Below, one piece after another: positions 8,113 to 17,360 of a DNA stretch of 34,426 nucleotides. Every line of letters starts with the position of its first letter. The stretch's first letter is position 1. The DNA is taken from positions 1-34,426 of the forward strand of contig JAPKXR010000102.1 of NCBI GenBank assembly GCA_026394715.1, written 5' to 3'. The notes below the pieces were generated by a model that saw only the letters and a program-made list of their open reading frames with translations, made no database searches and had not been told where the DNA came from. A program made the position numbers and the translations under genes. This DNA is from Methanomicrobiales archaeon. Its GTDB lineage: Archaea > Halobacteriota > Methanomicrobia > Methanomicrobiales > Methanospirillaceae.

Positions 8113-10047
8113 CTAACAGGACGAATACATCCCGGATCCAACGATATAGTCATTCCCGTCACTGCCCTTTGCATACTGAAAATATGCGGATTTCTTAAAT
8201 ATTCCCGGCTCTGCCGGGTTTGCATAGATATAATCTACCCAGCCTGTTCGGTTTTCCAGTGCCCGGTTCACCATCTGGTCCCTGAAGGGATTTCCCGCAA
8301 CGTCTGTCTTGCCTTTAAGGTTACTACCAACAGTGGATAATGTGTCCGCTTCAGCAACAAGTGTTACATTCCGATCATAAACATAGACATATAGTGCTCG
8401 ATTATCCTTGTCCCAGTAGGGGTGTTCCCCTTTATTGATACGGTTTAATGTTCCCTTAGCATCTTCTGATAAACGGGTTGCCGTGTATGAAACGAGCCCG
8501 ATTACCTGATCAGGCGGTATTGTTTCCTTTGCACACGAAATCCCGAGGTTCCGGTACATTATCTCGTCGTACTTCGTCACCCCGGTTTCATTCTTTTCAC
8601 TACGCACCGCAGTTATACCATCCTGGAACGCTTCCACAAGTGTATCAGGGGTATCAGGGCTGAATGCATAGTAAAAGTCAGCCGGCGGGAAGCGGTATAT
8701 TACTTCATACCGGTCAGGATCACCAGCAAAGATATCAAGGAAGTGTGCCCCTGTCATTTCTCCAGTCGCCCAGGCATCAATGGTACCGGACTCTAGCAGT
8801 GAGACCATCGCCGCACCATCATGACCTGTTACCAGTGAACTTTCAGGTATGCCGATATCTTTTAAGGAAGTGATTGAACTGGTATTTTCAATAATGCCTA
8901 ACCGGAGGGATTGCATGGCAGTCGAATTCTGAATGGTGAGATTGCGACTCCGTGTGGAAAATATCACGTTCCTGCTGCTTGCAAAAGGACCTGCCCATTT
9001 GAAGATCTTTTCCCGGTCCGGGGTGCGGACAACCGAAAACAGTACGGCCCTCGGTCCTTTTTTTGCCATCTCATATCCTTCTGACCAGGGGAGGAGAATG
9101 ACAGGGTTTTGTGTCAGGTTTGTACGGTAACCTGCCATGACTGCATCGAGGATCTCGATTGAAATGCCATGTAATTCATTATTGTCCCGGTAATTTAGCG
9201 GTGGAAATTCCTCGGTATAGTAATGCAGGGTGGAAAGTCCGAGTGAGGGAAAATAGTCAGCCCTGATACGTTCATACGTGCTCATTCCACCATTCAATGG
9301 CTTCTTTTGCAGGTCGTCTAATGAAAGTTGGAATGACCGGACAGTATCAGGAGAAGTCCCCCTGGAGAATGCATAATACAACCCGGTGGAGTTCAAGGTG
9401 TACACCGGGATGAAAATGCCCGCCCGCCCCGTTTCATGGCGGGACAGGTAATCGCCGGATAATTGTTCATATGCCCATAGATCGACGGCCCCGCTCTCAA
9501 GTGCATGTATTGCACCGGCCGTATCCGGATACGTGACGATCCGGGATTCAGCTACCCCGAGAGAACGGAGCTGGATGCCGGCCATATCGTCCTTGATCAC
9601 CGCAATTTTATAGTGTTCCAGGTCGTCTGGCATCTTCACCTCAATACCACTCCCCCTTGTTGCAAAAAGAACGGTATTAGCTGATTCAAATGGACCGACC
9701 CACTGGAATAATTGTTCCCGCTCAGGTAAACGGGATGTAGAAAACAAAACGACATCGGGTTCGTTGAGAGCTTTTTGGTACGCCTCGTTCCATGGGATTA
9801 CCGAAAAATCCCCTGGTGATGCGTCCCGGCCTGCGTTCCTTGCAGTTTCACGGATGAGATCTACGGCAAAGCCCTTTGCAGTACCATTTTCCAGGTAATT
9901 ATAGGGCGGTGACTGCTCAGTGAGATAGGTCAGAGGATGAACGCTGGATTTTTGTAAGGGGCCCGGTGCACTACACCCGGATAAAAAAATAAGCACCACC
10001 AGGAGAGCGCATAACAGGCAGACAGCAGATGATCTCGAAATTACCAT
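8113..10047 (-). CDS. lipoprotein with two tandem solute-binding (SBP_bac_3) domains and a C-terminal Cache domain
   Basis: An exported protein of 644 residues. A hydrophobic signal ends in a lipobox (LIFLSGCSAPG), so it should be lipid-anchored at about Cys25. Residues ~35-270 and ~275-510 are two copies of a type-3 periplasmic binding domain; each has a YxTEexPPxNYxxN opening, a PWxExYxxA segment, a REQ/DRE-x-FxWxGPF turn and a late LESGxxDxWA motif. The last ~125 residues resemble a single Cache domain (DRNVTLVAEADTLSTVG, GWVDYIYANP, GNDYIVGSGMY). No ABC permease, kinase or chemotaxis domain is in the protein or next to it. It may be a receptor for amino acids or small carboxylates, but signal output is not visible. 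Confidence 0.85.
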   Translation of the reverse strand: MVISRSSAVCLLCALLVVLIFLSGCSAPGPLQKSSVHPLTYLTEQSPPYNYLENGTAKGFAVDLIRETARNAGRDASPGDFSVIPWNEAYQKALNEPDVVLFSTSRLPEREQLFQWVGPFESANTVLFATRGSGIEVKMPDDLEHYKIAVIKDDMAGIQLRSLGVAESRIVTYPDTAGAIHALESGAVDLWAYEQLSGDYLSRHETGRAGIFIPVYTLNSTGLYYAFSRGTSPDTVRSFQLSLDDLQKKPLNGGMSTYERIRADYFPSLGLSTLHYYTEEFPPLNYRDNNELHGISIEILDAVMAGYRTNLTQNPVILLPWSEGYEMAKKGPRAVLFSVVRTPDREKIFKWAGPFASSRNVIFSTRSRNLTIQNSTAMQSLRLGIIENTSSITSLKDIGIPESSLVTGHDGAAMVSLLESGTIDAWATGEMTGAHFLDIFAGDPDRYEVIYRFPPADFYYAFSPDTPDTLVEAFQDGITAVRSEKNETGVTKYDEIMYRNLGISCAKETIPPDQVIGLVSYTATRLSEDAKGTLNRINKGEHPYWDKDNRALYVYVYDRNVTLVAEADTLSTVGSNLKGKTDVAGNPFRDQMVNRALENRTGWVDYIYANPAEPGIFKKSAYFQYAKGSDGNDYIVGSGMYSSC

Positions 10048-10210
10048 GATACAAAATTGTCAGGACAACTATGTAGGTATTGCCCTTTCGATGTTAATTA
10101 CCGAAAAAAAACGTCCTCATACACATACCTCCGGTTGGCAGGTGTAAGGTAAAGGATTAACGTCCATAGAGAACCAGAAAATAAGGTCCCAATCGATCAA
10201 AATGTTAGAA

Positions 10211-10295
10211 CGCCGAGGAAGAGATTTGAACTCTTGAGGTGCCAGGCACCAGTGGCTGTCAAGGCCACCGCCTTTCCGGACTAGACTACCTCGGC
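10211..10295 (-). tRNA. tRNA-Ser (anticodon UGA)
   Basis: An 85-nt class II tRNA. The acceptor stem GCCGAGG/CCTCGGC pairs perfectly and ends in discriminator G, as expected for serine. The anticodon stem GTGGC/GCCAC encloses the 7-base loop CTTGACA with anticodon TGA (10259-10261). A long variable arm (GGTGCC/GGCACC) and a T arm AAGAG-TTCAAAT-CTCTT follow. CCA is not encoded. A TTTTTTATA box at 10321-10329 sits about 26-34 bases upstream. Confidence 0.95.
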
Positions 10296-10320
10296 CCGCT
10301 CTATAGTATTGTGGATTCGG

Positions 10321-10329
10321 TATAAAAAA
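10321..10329 (-). promoter_or_regulatory. TATA box of tRNA-Ser
   Basis: The minus strand reads TTTTTTATA at the right distance (26-34 bases) before the 5' end of the tRNA, as is usual for archaeal tRNA promoters. Confidence 0.6.
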
Positions 10330-10437
10330 GGTATCCAAATGACCAGGGGTTACTGGTAAGAATTACCTGGGGTCGATGCCTCTTGCGAACCCGGGTAACA
10401 AAAAACACAGGTTCGGTCCTGATAAATGGATAAAGAA

Positions 10438-11556
10438 TTATTTCCTTTGCCAGAACAGGGCAACCAGGCCGATGGAAATAACAACAATTACTGCAGGGAA
10501 CATAGCCTGAGTTGTGGGGGCCTGAGGCACCGTAGTAGTCACCATAAAACCCGGTGGCGCTATCAGGCTTGCGGCAATACTTTTTGCATTCTCTGCAAAC
10601 ACGGTGACGTTGGCCGTATCTGAATACTTATTCGGGTAGACCATGAAGTATTGGGTCTCTCCGTTACCAAATGTTGTGATCTCCTCTGGGAATCCGGGCC
10701 CCTTGGTATTTATTTTCACCCGTTGCCCTAACGGGTCGGTATACTCGATGACCCAGTCAGTACCTGTTGAAGTATAAATTCTTCCAGGACCCGTTTTGGT
10801 CGCAACCGAAAAATAAGCGGGTTGATCACGGGTCGATAACATCGACGCGGACGGGGTTGATGACGAGGTATCGGGAGTCTGGGTAGTCGGGGGGGGCGTC
10901 ACTACAGGGACTGTACTGATGTCCTGATCAAGGACGCTGATGTTGTAGGTACCAATAGAGCCTTTCCGGTCACTGATTTTAACTTGGTAGACCCCGGTCT
11001 TTCCTATTGTAAAATCCTTTGAGAAGATGCCGTCAATATTGGTTGGGACGAATGAAGGACCGAAGAGCCGGCTCCCGTCCGGATTATCAACCTGTATCTC
11101 GATAGCATCATTCCTGACATTATTTGCATTCCCTGTCAGATGGAGCTGACCGTTCAGATATTGTCTTGGTAATGAGGTGATCTTTACCTCGTCAGACCGG
11201 TCAACGAGAGTCACAACCCTCATCGTGATAGAATCTCCAAGATACCGGAATTCCCCGGTCGGTAATATTTCAACTTTATAGATGCCCCGTGTGTAACCGG
11301 TAGTGGGGAACTCCACGGTGAAATTCTTGTCTCCCTGGACAATTACGTGCTTTGTTGCCTTCACCTCGCTCGTATATTCTGAGCGGGTGAGCATGATATC
11401 AAATGAAACACCGGCTGGAAGGCTCGTGGTCCCGTTCACCACAATAGTCTCACCTAATTTAATGGACTGGGGTGCATCGATCCGTATTTCATACGCGGAT
11501 ACAACCCCGGTAATGAGAAGGCAAAATATTGCGAAGATGAGGATCTTTTTCATCAT
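10438..11556 (-). CDS. secreted, membrane-anchored surface protein, unknown function
   Basis: A 372-residue exported protein with an N-terminal signal peptide (MMKKILIFAIFCLLITGVVSAYE). About 210 residues follow that look like two or three beta-sandwich modules (for example KLGETIVVNGTTSLPAG and YLNGQLHLTGNANNVRNDA). A Pro/Thr/Ser linker (VVTPPPTTQTPDTSSS), a further beta domain and a C-terminal hydrophobic helix ending in ALFWQRK look like a membrane anchor. The layout is typical of methanogen surface proteins. It is divergent from raSEA, with only 25 bases between the two starts. Confidence 0.75.
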   Translation of the reverse strand: MMKKILIFAIFCLLITGVVSAYEIRIDAPQSIKLGETIVVNGTTSLPAGVSFDIMLTRSEYTSEVKATKHVIVQGDKNFTVEFPTTGYTRGIYKVEILPTGEFRYLGDSITMRVVTLVDRSDEVKITSLPRQYLNGQLHLTGNANNVRNDAIEIQVDNPDGSRLFGPSFVPTNIDGIFSKDFTIGKTGVYQVKISDRKGSIGTYNISVLDQDISTVPVVTPPPTTQTPDTSSSTPSASMLSTRDQPAYFSVATKTGPGRIYTSTGTDWVIEYTDPLGQRVKINTKGPGFPEEITTFGNGETQYFMVYPNKYSDTANVTVFAENAKSIAASLIAPPGFMVTTTVPQAPTTQAMFPAVIVVISIGLVALFWQRK

Positions 11557-11561
11557 ATAAC
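11553..11561 (+). promoter_or_regulatory. TATA-like element of raSEA
   Basis: CATCATATAACG lies about 25 bases before the ATG at 11582. That spacing predicts a leaderless raSEA mRNA. The element overlaps the first codons of the divergent surface-protein gene. Confidence 0.4.
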
Positions 11562-11581
11562 GTTCAACTAGTACGCTGTTA

Positions 11582-12568
11582 ATGCTTACTAATGAGGAGG
11601 AAAAGCCGCTTGCCTTCTGGCAGGGGACCGATCGACATGAAGGCCGGGAACAAAAAACACTGACGATAATTTTAAAGTCCGGTGGATGTTCCTGGAATCG
11701 TTGCCTGATGTGCAGTTACCGGCATGAACGGTATATGGGACTTTCAAAGAAAGAACTGGCAGACCGCCTCATCCGGCAGCTCAGGTTTGTCACCAATGCA
11801 ATCCCGATCAAAGACGTGGAAATCATCAAACTTTATACTTCCGGGAGCTTCTTTGATCCCGACGAAGTCCCGCATGCCGTGCTTGAAGAAGCGGGCGCCT
11901 TATTCCGGGGTAAAATTATCATCGCAGAAACACGGCCTGAATACGTACAGGACGAAGTCCTCGAAGATTTCATCGCGAGATTCGATGATGGGACAAACGC
12001 AAAACCCCTTTATGTTGCTATCGGCCTTGAAACAACGAACGACCGGATCCGGGAGAAGTCTATTGACAAGGGTTTTTCGTCAGAAGATTTTAACAGGGCA
12101 GTAAGGGCAGCGAGGAACACCGGGACGGGAATTAAAGCATATCTCCTGATGAAACCTCTTTTCCTGACTGAGAAAGAAGCAATGGCAGATATGAAGCAGT
12201 CACTGGCTGACCTTTGCGGTGTTGCGGATAGTATCTCGATGAACACCTGCACGGTCCAGCGGGGCACGGATATGGAACGGTATTGGAAACAAGGTGCCTA
12301 TCGTCCGCCGTATCTCTGGAGTGTCGCAGATGTCCTGGCAACCGCACCAATGGAAGTACTGTGCGACCCACTCGGAGGGGGACAATCACGAGGAGCACAT
12401 AACTGTGGTGAATGTGACAGGGATATTATTGATGCGATAAAATTTTACTCGCTGTCTGGCGACAGGTCGGTAATAAAAGCCGTATCAAACATGGAGTGCC
12501 CCTGCAGGGATGAGTGGGAACTTGTCCTGTCGCAGGAAATGCCCTGGTGCATGCCGCTTACGCGGTAG
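11582..12568 (+). CDS. raSEA: archaeosine biosynthesis radical SAM enzyme RaSEA
   Basis: A 328-residue radical SAM protein of the TIGR01210 type. The 4Fe-4S/SAM motif is C-x4-C-x2-C in GGCSWNRCLMCSY, preceded by TIILKSGG. Downstream it has KLYTSGSFFDP and ETRPEY, as in Elp3-like radical SAM enzymes, and a Cys-rich C-terminus (HNCGECDRD, NMECPCRDEW). RaSEA works with ArcS to convert a lysine-modified preQ0 at position 15 of tRNA to archaeosine. ArcS is not in the window. The start is placed by a TATA-like element 25 bases upstream. Confidence 0.9.
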   Translation: MLTNEEEKPLAFWQGTDRHEGREQKTLTIILKSGGCSWNRCLMCSYRHERYMGLSKKELADRLIRQLRFVTNAIPIKDVEIIKLYTSGSFFDPDEVPHAVLEEAGALFRGKIIIAETRPEYVQDEVLEDFIARFDDGTNAKPLYVAIGLETTNDRIREKSIDKGFSSEDFNRAVRAARNTGTGIKAYLLMKPLFLTEKEAMADMKQSLADLCGVADSISMNTCTVQRGTDMERYWKQGAYRPPYLWSVADVLATAPMEVLCDPLGGGQSRGAHNCGECDRDIIDAIKFYSLSGDRSVIKAVSNMECPCRDEWELVLSQEMPWCMPLTR

Positions 12569-12796
12569 GGACAGACCCCTGGCCTTCCCCGAGGGTTCTC
12601 CTTCACCCATTTAGCCAGGAATCATAAAAAAATTAGATCAGGTAATTTATACCTTCCGGATGGAAATGGTATGTCCCCGTTTGGCAGGCCCCGCTGATTC
12701 GCATCCACACATGAGGACGATCTTAAAGAAACGGTCTTGTTTCTAATGGGAAGAGTTGGGTTCTCTAAAAATGTATGGATCAGTGATATGAAAAAA

Positions 12797-13834
12797 CTAT
12801 TTAATGGTAAAGCCGGGTTTTGTTACCGTCTTTCCATCAGGCCCTGCGACGACAACAGACCAGGTTTTACCTGATGGTAATTCTTTACTGAGTGGTATGG
12901 TGCATACAATTTTTGTTTCAGTAAGCGAAGTAATGGAACCAGACTGATTGGGGTACCCGGAAAGAGACAGACATACGGCTGTATTTTTTGCATCATAAAA
13001 CCCAGTTCCAATAATCTGCAATATAACCGTATTTCCCCTCATACCCGATTTGGGAGTAAATGAAGTGATGCTTAATGGCGGCAGCCCCGCGAATGTCGTT
13101 GAAATTAAATGGGGGGCAATCACATTCTTGAAGATATAAGAAGTCATTGCTCCTTTTGAGACACCATCTACCTTCACATCCGAGATCTTGAATCCGGGTT
13201 CCGGCGTAATGATAAATTTCTGGCTCGCTCCCGAAGAAACCGATATGGACCCTAATGGACTGATTGTCCCACCTGTCCCCGCAGTAGACGTGATGATATA
13301 GAGAATTGCGGGAGATGTCGTGAATGTCGCTGATATGGTATGAGTTGCCAGAACATTCGTGAAGGTATAGGACGTTATTGCACCTTTTGAGACACCATCC
13401 ACCTTCACATCCGAGATCTTGAATCCGGGTTCCGGCATGATGATAAATTTCTGGCTCCCCCATAAAGCAACGGGGACAGCTCCTGTTGGACTGATTGTCC
13501 CTCCTGTACCTGCAGTAGCAGTGATAGTATAGGACCTTACAAATGTCACCGTAATCGTATGGACCGCCAGAACATTTGTGAAGGTATAGGACGTTATGGC
13601 ACCTTTGGAAGACCCATCCACTTTTACATTCGAGACGATATATTCTGATTGCGGTGTAATGGTAAATTGCTGAATTCCACCTGAAGGGACCGACACAGCC
13701 CCATATGGACTGATTGTCCCCCCTGTCCCGGCTGTTGCAGTGATGGTATAACTTTTCGCTGCGGCAACTGCCGGACTAACAGTCAGGACGATCACTATAA
13801 GCATCAGGACAAACAATAGAACCGATTTTCGCAT
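12797..13834 (-). CDS. secreted protein with three InlB-type beta repeats and an IPT/TIG domain
   Basis: A 345-residue exported protein. After a signal peptide (SVLLFVLMLIVIVLTVSPAVAAA) come three repeats of about 77 residues, each with YxITxTAGTGGTISPxGxxxV, a GxQxFxITPE segment and xVDGxSKGAxTSYxF. These resemble the bacterial InlB B-repeat/Flg_new class. The C-terminal ~85 residues (SITSFTPKSGMRGNTVILQIIGTGF) are an IPT/TIG immunoglobulin-like fold. No C-terminal membrane anchor is present, so it may be secreted or held by other contacts. The second and third repeats share 72 of 75 bases in one stretch. Confidence 0.8.
   Translation of the reverse strand: MRKSVLLFVLMLIVIVLTVSPAVAAAKSYTITATAGTGGTISPYGAVSVPSGGIQQFTITPQSEYIVSNVKVDGSSKGAITSYTFTNVLAVHTITVTFVRSYTITATAGTGGTISPTGAVPVALWGSQKFIIMPEPGFKISDVKVDGVSKGAITSYTFTNVLATHTISATFTTSPAILYIITSTAGTGGTISPLGSISVSSGASQKFIITPEPGFKISDVKVDGVSKGAMTSYIFKNVIAPHLISTTFAGLPPLSITSFTPKSGMRGNTVILQIIGTGFYDAKNTAVCLSLSGYPNQSGSITSLTETKIVCTIPLSKELPSGKTWSVVVAGPDGKTVTKPGFTIK
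13152..13457 (-). repeat. near-identical 75-base internal repeat, period 231 bases
   Basis: Bases 13152-13226 and 13383-13457 differ at only three positions by eye. The period of 231 bases (77 codons) equals one protein repeat, so this is a recent duplication or gene conversion inside the surface-protein gene. Confidence 0.7.
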
Positions 13835-14117
13835 ATGTCCTCATTTATTTACGGGATATATTTATTTTGCGGTTAGATTTTTGCTTCGCCTCTGTATGAT
13901 ATGATGGTGAAACACGATTGGAGTTAAACAGGATACCTAATGGATGGAGAGGAATTAGATAAAAGAATGATAACCTATACATTATCACATAAGTAACCCC
14001 CTGAATTTAATACGGAAGGCCAATGGATGTAATTCATGTAGGAATGTTAAAAACAACTCCCCAAAAAATACACATCCACAGAGGAATATTAATAAAATAA
14101 AGGATACAGGATAACAA

Positions 14118-15359
14118 TTAGATTTCGCTGAATCCACTCTGGAGATCCAGTTGTTTTGCGAGGAGTGGCAGGAATGTACCCGCATCGCTGACCACACTGA
14201 TTGCCTGCATCGTCCCCCGATCCATTAATTTAGTCACGGATGACGGATTAATATCAACACAAATGGTCTTGACATACGAGGGAAGACAGTTACCCACTGC
14301 AATAGAATGGAGCAACGTTGCCACCATCAGCACCATGCTGCATGACTGGGTATAATCACGCATCCGATCCTGTGCCTCAAGAACATCCGTAATCACATCC
14401 GGCAGGGGGCCATCATCCCTGATGGAACCTGCCAGGACGAATGGTACATCGTTTTTCACACACTCGTACATGATACCCCCCGTAATGATACCCATGTCAA
14501 CTGCCTTTTTAATTGACCCGGCGCGCATAACTTCACTGATTGCGTACAGGTGATTTTTGTGCCCGCCAGTAACAGGTTTACCAGTTGACAGGTCCATCCC
14601 TAACGAGGTCCCGAAAAGATTATATTCGATATCATGGGTAGCAAGCGCATTCCCTGCAAAGAGTACATTAATATAACCGTTCCTGATAATTTTTGCCAGT
14701 GCTTTGTCCGCACCGGTGTGAATGATTGCAGGCCCTCCCACGAGTGCAATTTTTCCTCCGTCCCTGTGAACCTCGAGGATCTCTTTCGCAACCCTTGCAA
14801 TGATCGTTTCACTGGGACGTTCTGAAGATACCGTGCCGTGCATGAATTCGAAGTTGGTCTCTTCTCTTGGTCGTTCGGGAGGAACAATCCGTACACCCTG
14901 TTCACCGACCACCACCATGTCGCCTTTCTTCAGTTTAGACAGGGGGGTGCTTTTTGCAACAAGCCCCTCTGTATCAAGCACGATCAGGCAGTCCATCTCT
15001 ATCGCCTGGACAGGGACCCACGACTCAAGGTATTTAACGGATGTCGGATAGTTGGTCGTTGAATAGAAACCCTTAGGGACAACACGGTCCGCCTCGGCAG
15101 GTATTATTCTGACATCGGCAATTACCAGAAGACGGGCGCCATGACGGTGGATCTCAGAGATAATGGCATCGACTCTTTCATCATTCGCCGCATTTACTTT
15201 CAGGCGCGCATAACTGGGGTCGGTCTTCTGTTTCCCGACATCAAATACAAGGATCTCAAAATTGCCCCCCATATCCATAATTTTATCAAAGATCTGAGTC
15301 ATGATGCCCGAGTCGATGATATGGCCTTCAAGCTCAATCTCCCGCGATGCTTCCATCAT
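14118..15359 (-). CDS. TIGR00300 (LOR/SDH) family protein, archaeal ornithine cyclodeaminase type
   Basis: A 413-residue cytoplasmic enzyme. The N-terminal ~120 residues are the LOR/SDH bifunctional domain (REIELEGHIIDSGIMTQIFDKI). The C-terminal part is a Rossmann-type domain with KIALVGGPAIIHTGADKAL and NVLFAGNALATHDIEYNLFGTS. A characterised methanogen homologue of this family is an NAD-dependent ornithine cyclodeaminase making proline from ornithine, so this is the likely activity here; I infer it from family membership only. A minus-strand ATAAAATAAAATAAAATA run just upstream could hold the TATA box. It stands alone. Confidence 0.8.
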   Translation of the reverse strand: MMEASREIELEGHIIDSGIMTQIFDKIMDMGGNFEILVFDVGKQKTDPSYARLKVNAANDERVDAIISEIHRHGARLLVIADVRIIPAEADRVVPKGFYSTTNYPTSVKYLESWVPVQAIEMDCLIVLDTEGLVAKSTPLSKLKKGDMVVVGEQGVRIVPPERPREETNFEFMHGTVSSERPSETIIARVAKEILEVHRDGGKIALVGGPAIIHTGADKALAKIIRNGYINVLFAGNALATHDIEYNLFGTSLGMDLSTGKPVTGGHKNHLYAISEVMRAGSIKKAVDMGIITGGIMYECVKNDVPFVLAGSIRDDGPLPDVITDVLEAQDRMRDYTQSCSMVLMVATLLHSIAVGNCLPSYVKTICVDINPSSVTKLMDRGTMQAISVVSDAGTFLPLLAKQLDLQSGFSEI

Positions 15360-15640
15360 AGAATATGGGCTCTGCTGCTATTTTATTTTATTTTATCTTT
15401 AATCTGGCCGTAATTTTTTAACCGCGAAATTCGGGACAGGCCGGGGAGCTAGGGTCAGGTGCCCACACATACGGTTAACGGGGAATTCATATAAGGCCTC
15501 GAAAGAAATTTTGTTTCACGAAAAATTACCATTGTGATGTTGTCACGACAGCGTCGACCAGAAGCACAATACATACCATGGGGTTATCATCGGATCTAAA
15601 AAATCAGGGATTGGACGGAGAGGGGTCCAAAACTACAATC

Positions 15641-16240
15641 TTACCTTTCGGGTGAAAGGAAGAGGGACCGCCGCAATTTTTCCAGATCCGCCCTGGTATT
15701 GATATTATAGGCGAGATCCCGGTCCATAATGAGAAATTTTTCTTCTTTCTGGGACCGGTCGATAAAATCCCCCCGAAGGATATTAATTCCTGCAGGGCAG
15801 GCCGCAACCCCGCAGATGCACTCCTCATAAAGCACGTCAACCCCTTCACTCCGGCATGGCGCAGGTACCCAGGTTGAAAGGGCCTCCTTTCCCGAAATTT
15901 CGTATGCAGCGCGTATTTGCTGGATATGCGACACAGTGAGACAGGGAAGGTCCGCTACGCAGGAAAAAAAGCTACCGGTTTCTTCGATGGTCTTCACAGC
16001 CTCCTGTAGGTCCTGGATATATCCATGCCCCAATGCGCTTACACATTCAAACCCATGCGCCCGCGCCCAGTTCATGGTGAACGGTGTCTGCGGGGAAGCA
16101 ACGATAATGACGTCGTACCCGCTTTTTATGAATGCTGAAATCACTAGAGAGATCATTGGAATCCCTCCTACGGTTACCAGTGGTTTTTCACCCAAGCCGA
16201 GGCGGGTTCCGGCCCCGCCAGCCATAATCATTGCACGCAT
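15641..16240 (-). CDS. cobY: adenosylcobinamide-phosphate guanylyltransferase CobY
   Basis: A 199-residue archaeal-type nucleotidyltransferase that transfers GMP from GTP to adenosylcobinamide phosphate in cobamide assembly, replacing bacterial CobU. It opens with the nucleotide-binding loop MIMAGGAGTRLGLGEKPL and has VADLPCL, which fits the metal-binding aspartate of this fold. It overlaps the end of cobD by 13 bases, so the two are co-transcribed and probably coupled. Confidence 0.9.
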   Translation of the reverse strand: MRAMIMAGGAGTRLGLGEKPLVTVGGIPMISLVISAFIKSGYDVIIVASPQTPFTMNWARAHGFECVSALGHGYIQDLQEAVKTIEETGSFFSCVADLPCLTVSHIQQIRAAYEISGKEALSTWVPAPCRSEGVDVLYEECICGVAACPAGINILRGDFIDRSQKEEKFLIMDRDLAYNINTRADLEKLRRSLFLSPER

Positions 16241-17226
16241 ACACGAAGTGCCTCGGCGAGAACTTTATTCTCGGAACTGGTCCTGACAGATATCCGGATT
16301 GAATGGGGGAGACCGAACGATGTGCAGTCGCGGACGAGGATTCCATGACAGGCCAGGGAGTTACAAAGGGCACCAGCGTCCTTGCCAATGTCGGCAAGGA
16401 TAAAGTTCGCAGATGGCGGTCTAACCAAAAATCCCAGGTCCTGAAGAGATTTTACAAGGAAATTGCATTCAGCCCTGATTTTCCTCCGTGATTCTTCCAG
16501 TTCCTGGTATTTTTTAAAGGCCTGAATCGCAAAACATTCTGCAAAGGCATTCACACTCCAGGGGGGACGCAATACCTCAAGTGCGCGCACAAGTTCCGGG
16601 TTCGCAAACGCATACCCAAACCGGAGACCGGGGACTGAAAAACACTTGGTCAACGAACGAAGGAGACAAAGGTTAGTCTCCCGTTTATCAATCAGACTTT
16701 CCCCGGGGTCTGACAATTCAATAAATGCTTCATCGAGGAACATGCAGGTACCCTGTTCCGCGTACGATTTAAGACGGGTAGTAACCTCTTTTTTCCCTAA
16801 TAACTGCCCTGTAGGATTATTAGGGTTGCACAGGAATGCGGCAATTGGAATTTCACCTTCTTTCATCAGGTGCCCACCCGCGAGCTGCACTGAAAGGTGG
16901 TATTCCCCAAACGTGGGAGGGTCTATCTTTGCAGCTCCGTTGTTCCGGAACATCGCCTGGCAAAATGAACGAATTAATTCTATTGACCCATTCCCTACGG
17001 CAATTTCTTCAACATCCCGGTGGAACTGCCGGCCGATTACTTCTTTTAGCTGCAGATACTCGTCGTCGGGGTAATGATCCAGAAGGTCAGGGGGAAAATG
17101 CCATTCCATTGCCGGGGGGAAAGGATTCAGGCTTGCACTGAAATCAATAGCTGTCTGCCCCGTATTCTCGAGGTGTTGTTTTACCTTCCCCCCATGCCTC
17201 ACTTTCTCAGGAAGTCCTGGTCCCAC
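16228..17226 (-). CDS. cobD: L-threonine-O-3-phosphate decarboxylase-like aminotransferase CobD
   Basis: A 332-residue PLP-dependent class I/II aminotransferase-fold protein close to histidinol-phosphate aminotransferase. Features are HGGK near the N-terminus and DFSASLNPFPP, typical of CobD/CobC; CNPNNPTGQ; DEAFIEL; and the PLP lysine in RSLTKCFSVPGLRFGY. Together with cobY next door this points to (R)-1-aminopropan-2-ol phosphate synthesis for the cobamide nucleotide loop rather than histidine synthesis. The start at 17226 is GTG, about 22 bases after a TATA-like CAATATAAATCC (17242-17252), so the mRNA may be leaderless. A second GTG eight codons later is also possible. Confidence 0.85.
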   Translation of the reverse strand: MGPGLPEKVRHGGKVKQHLENTGQTAIDFSASLNPFPPAMEWHFPPDLLDHYPDDEYLQLKEVIGRQFHRDVEEIAVGNGSIELIRSFCQAMFRNNGAAKIDPPTFGEYHLSVQLAGGHLMKEGEIPIAAFLCNPNNPTGQLLGKKEVTTRLKSYAEQGTCMFLDEAFIELSDPGESLIDKRETNLCLLRSLTKCFSVPGLRFGYAFANPELVRALEVLRPPWSVNAFAECFAIQAFKKYQELEESRRKIRAECNFLVKSLQDLGFLVRPPSANFILADIGKDAGALCNSLACHGILVRDCTSFGLPHSIRISVRTSSENKVLAEALRVCVQ

Positions 17227-17316
17227 AATTTCGTCCTCATTTATGGATTTATATTGAATATTGGGGCTTAAATTCGTTACGAGTCCACCCTCTTCGTAGG
17301 GGTGCAGAGGAGGATG

Positions 17317-17331
17317 AAAAGATATAAATAG
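17317..17331 (+). promoter_or_regulatory. TATA box of cdrS-ftsZ
   Basis: GAAAAGATATAAATA is a good archaeal BRE/TATA combination. It predicts a transcript start near 17350 and a leader of roughly 85 bases before cdrS, enclosing the phased operator. Confidence 0.55.
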
Positions 17332-17360
17332 ATAAACGTAATATTGTGGAATATCTGCTT

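Noticed and set aside
12993-13463. 156-codon frame inside the InlB-repeat gene
   Set aside because: Its repeats mirror the repeat DNA of the real gene in another frame.
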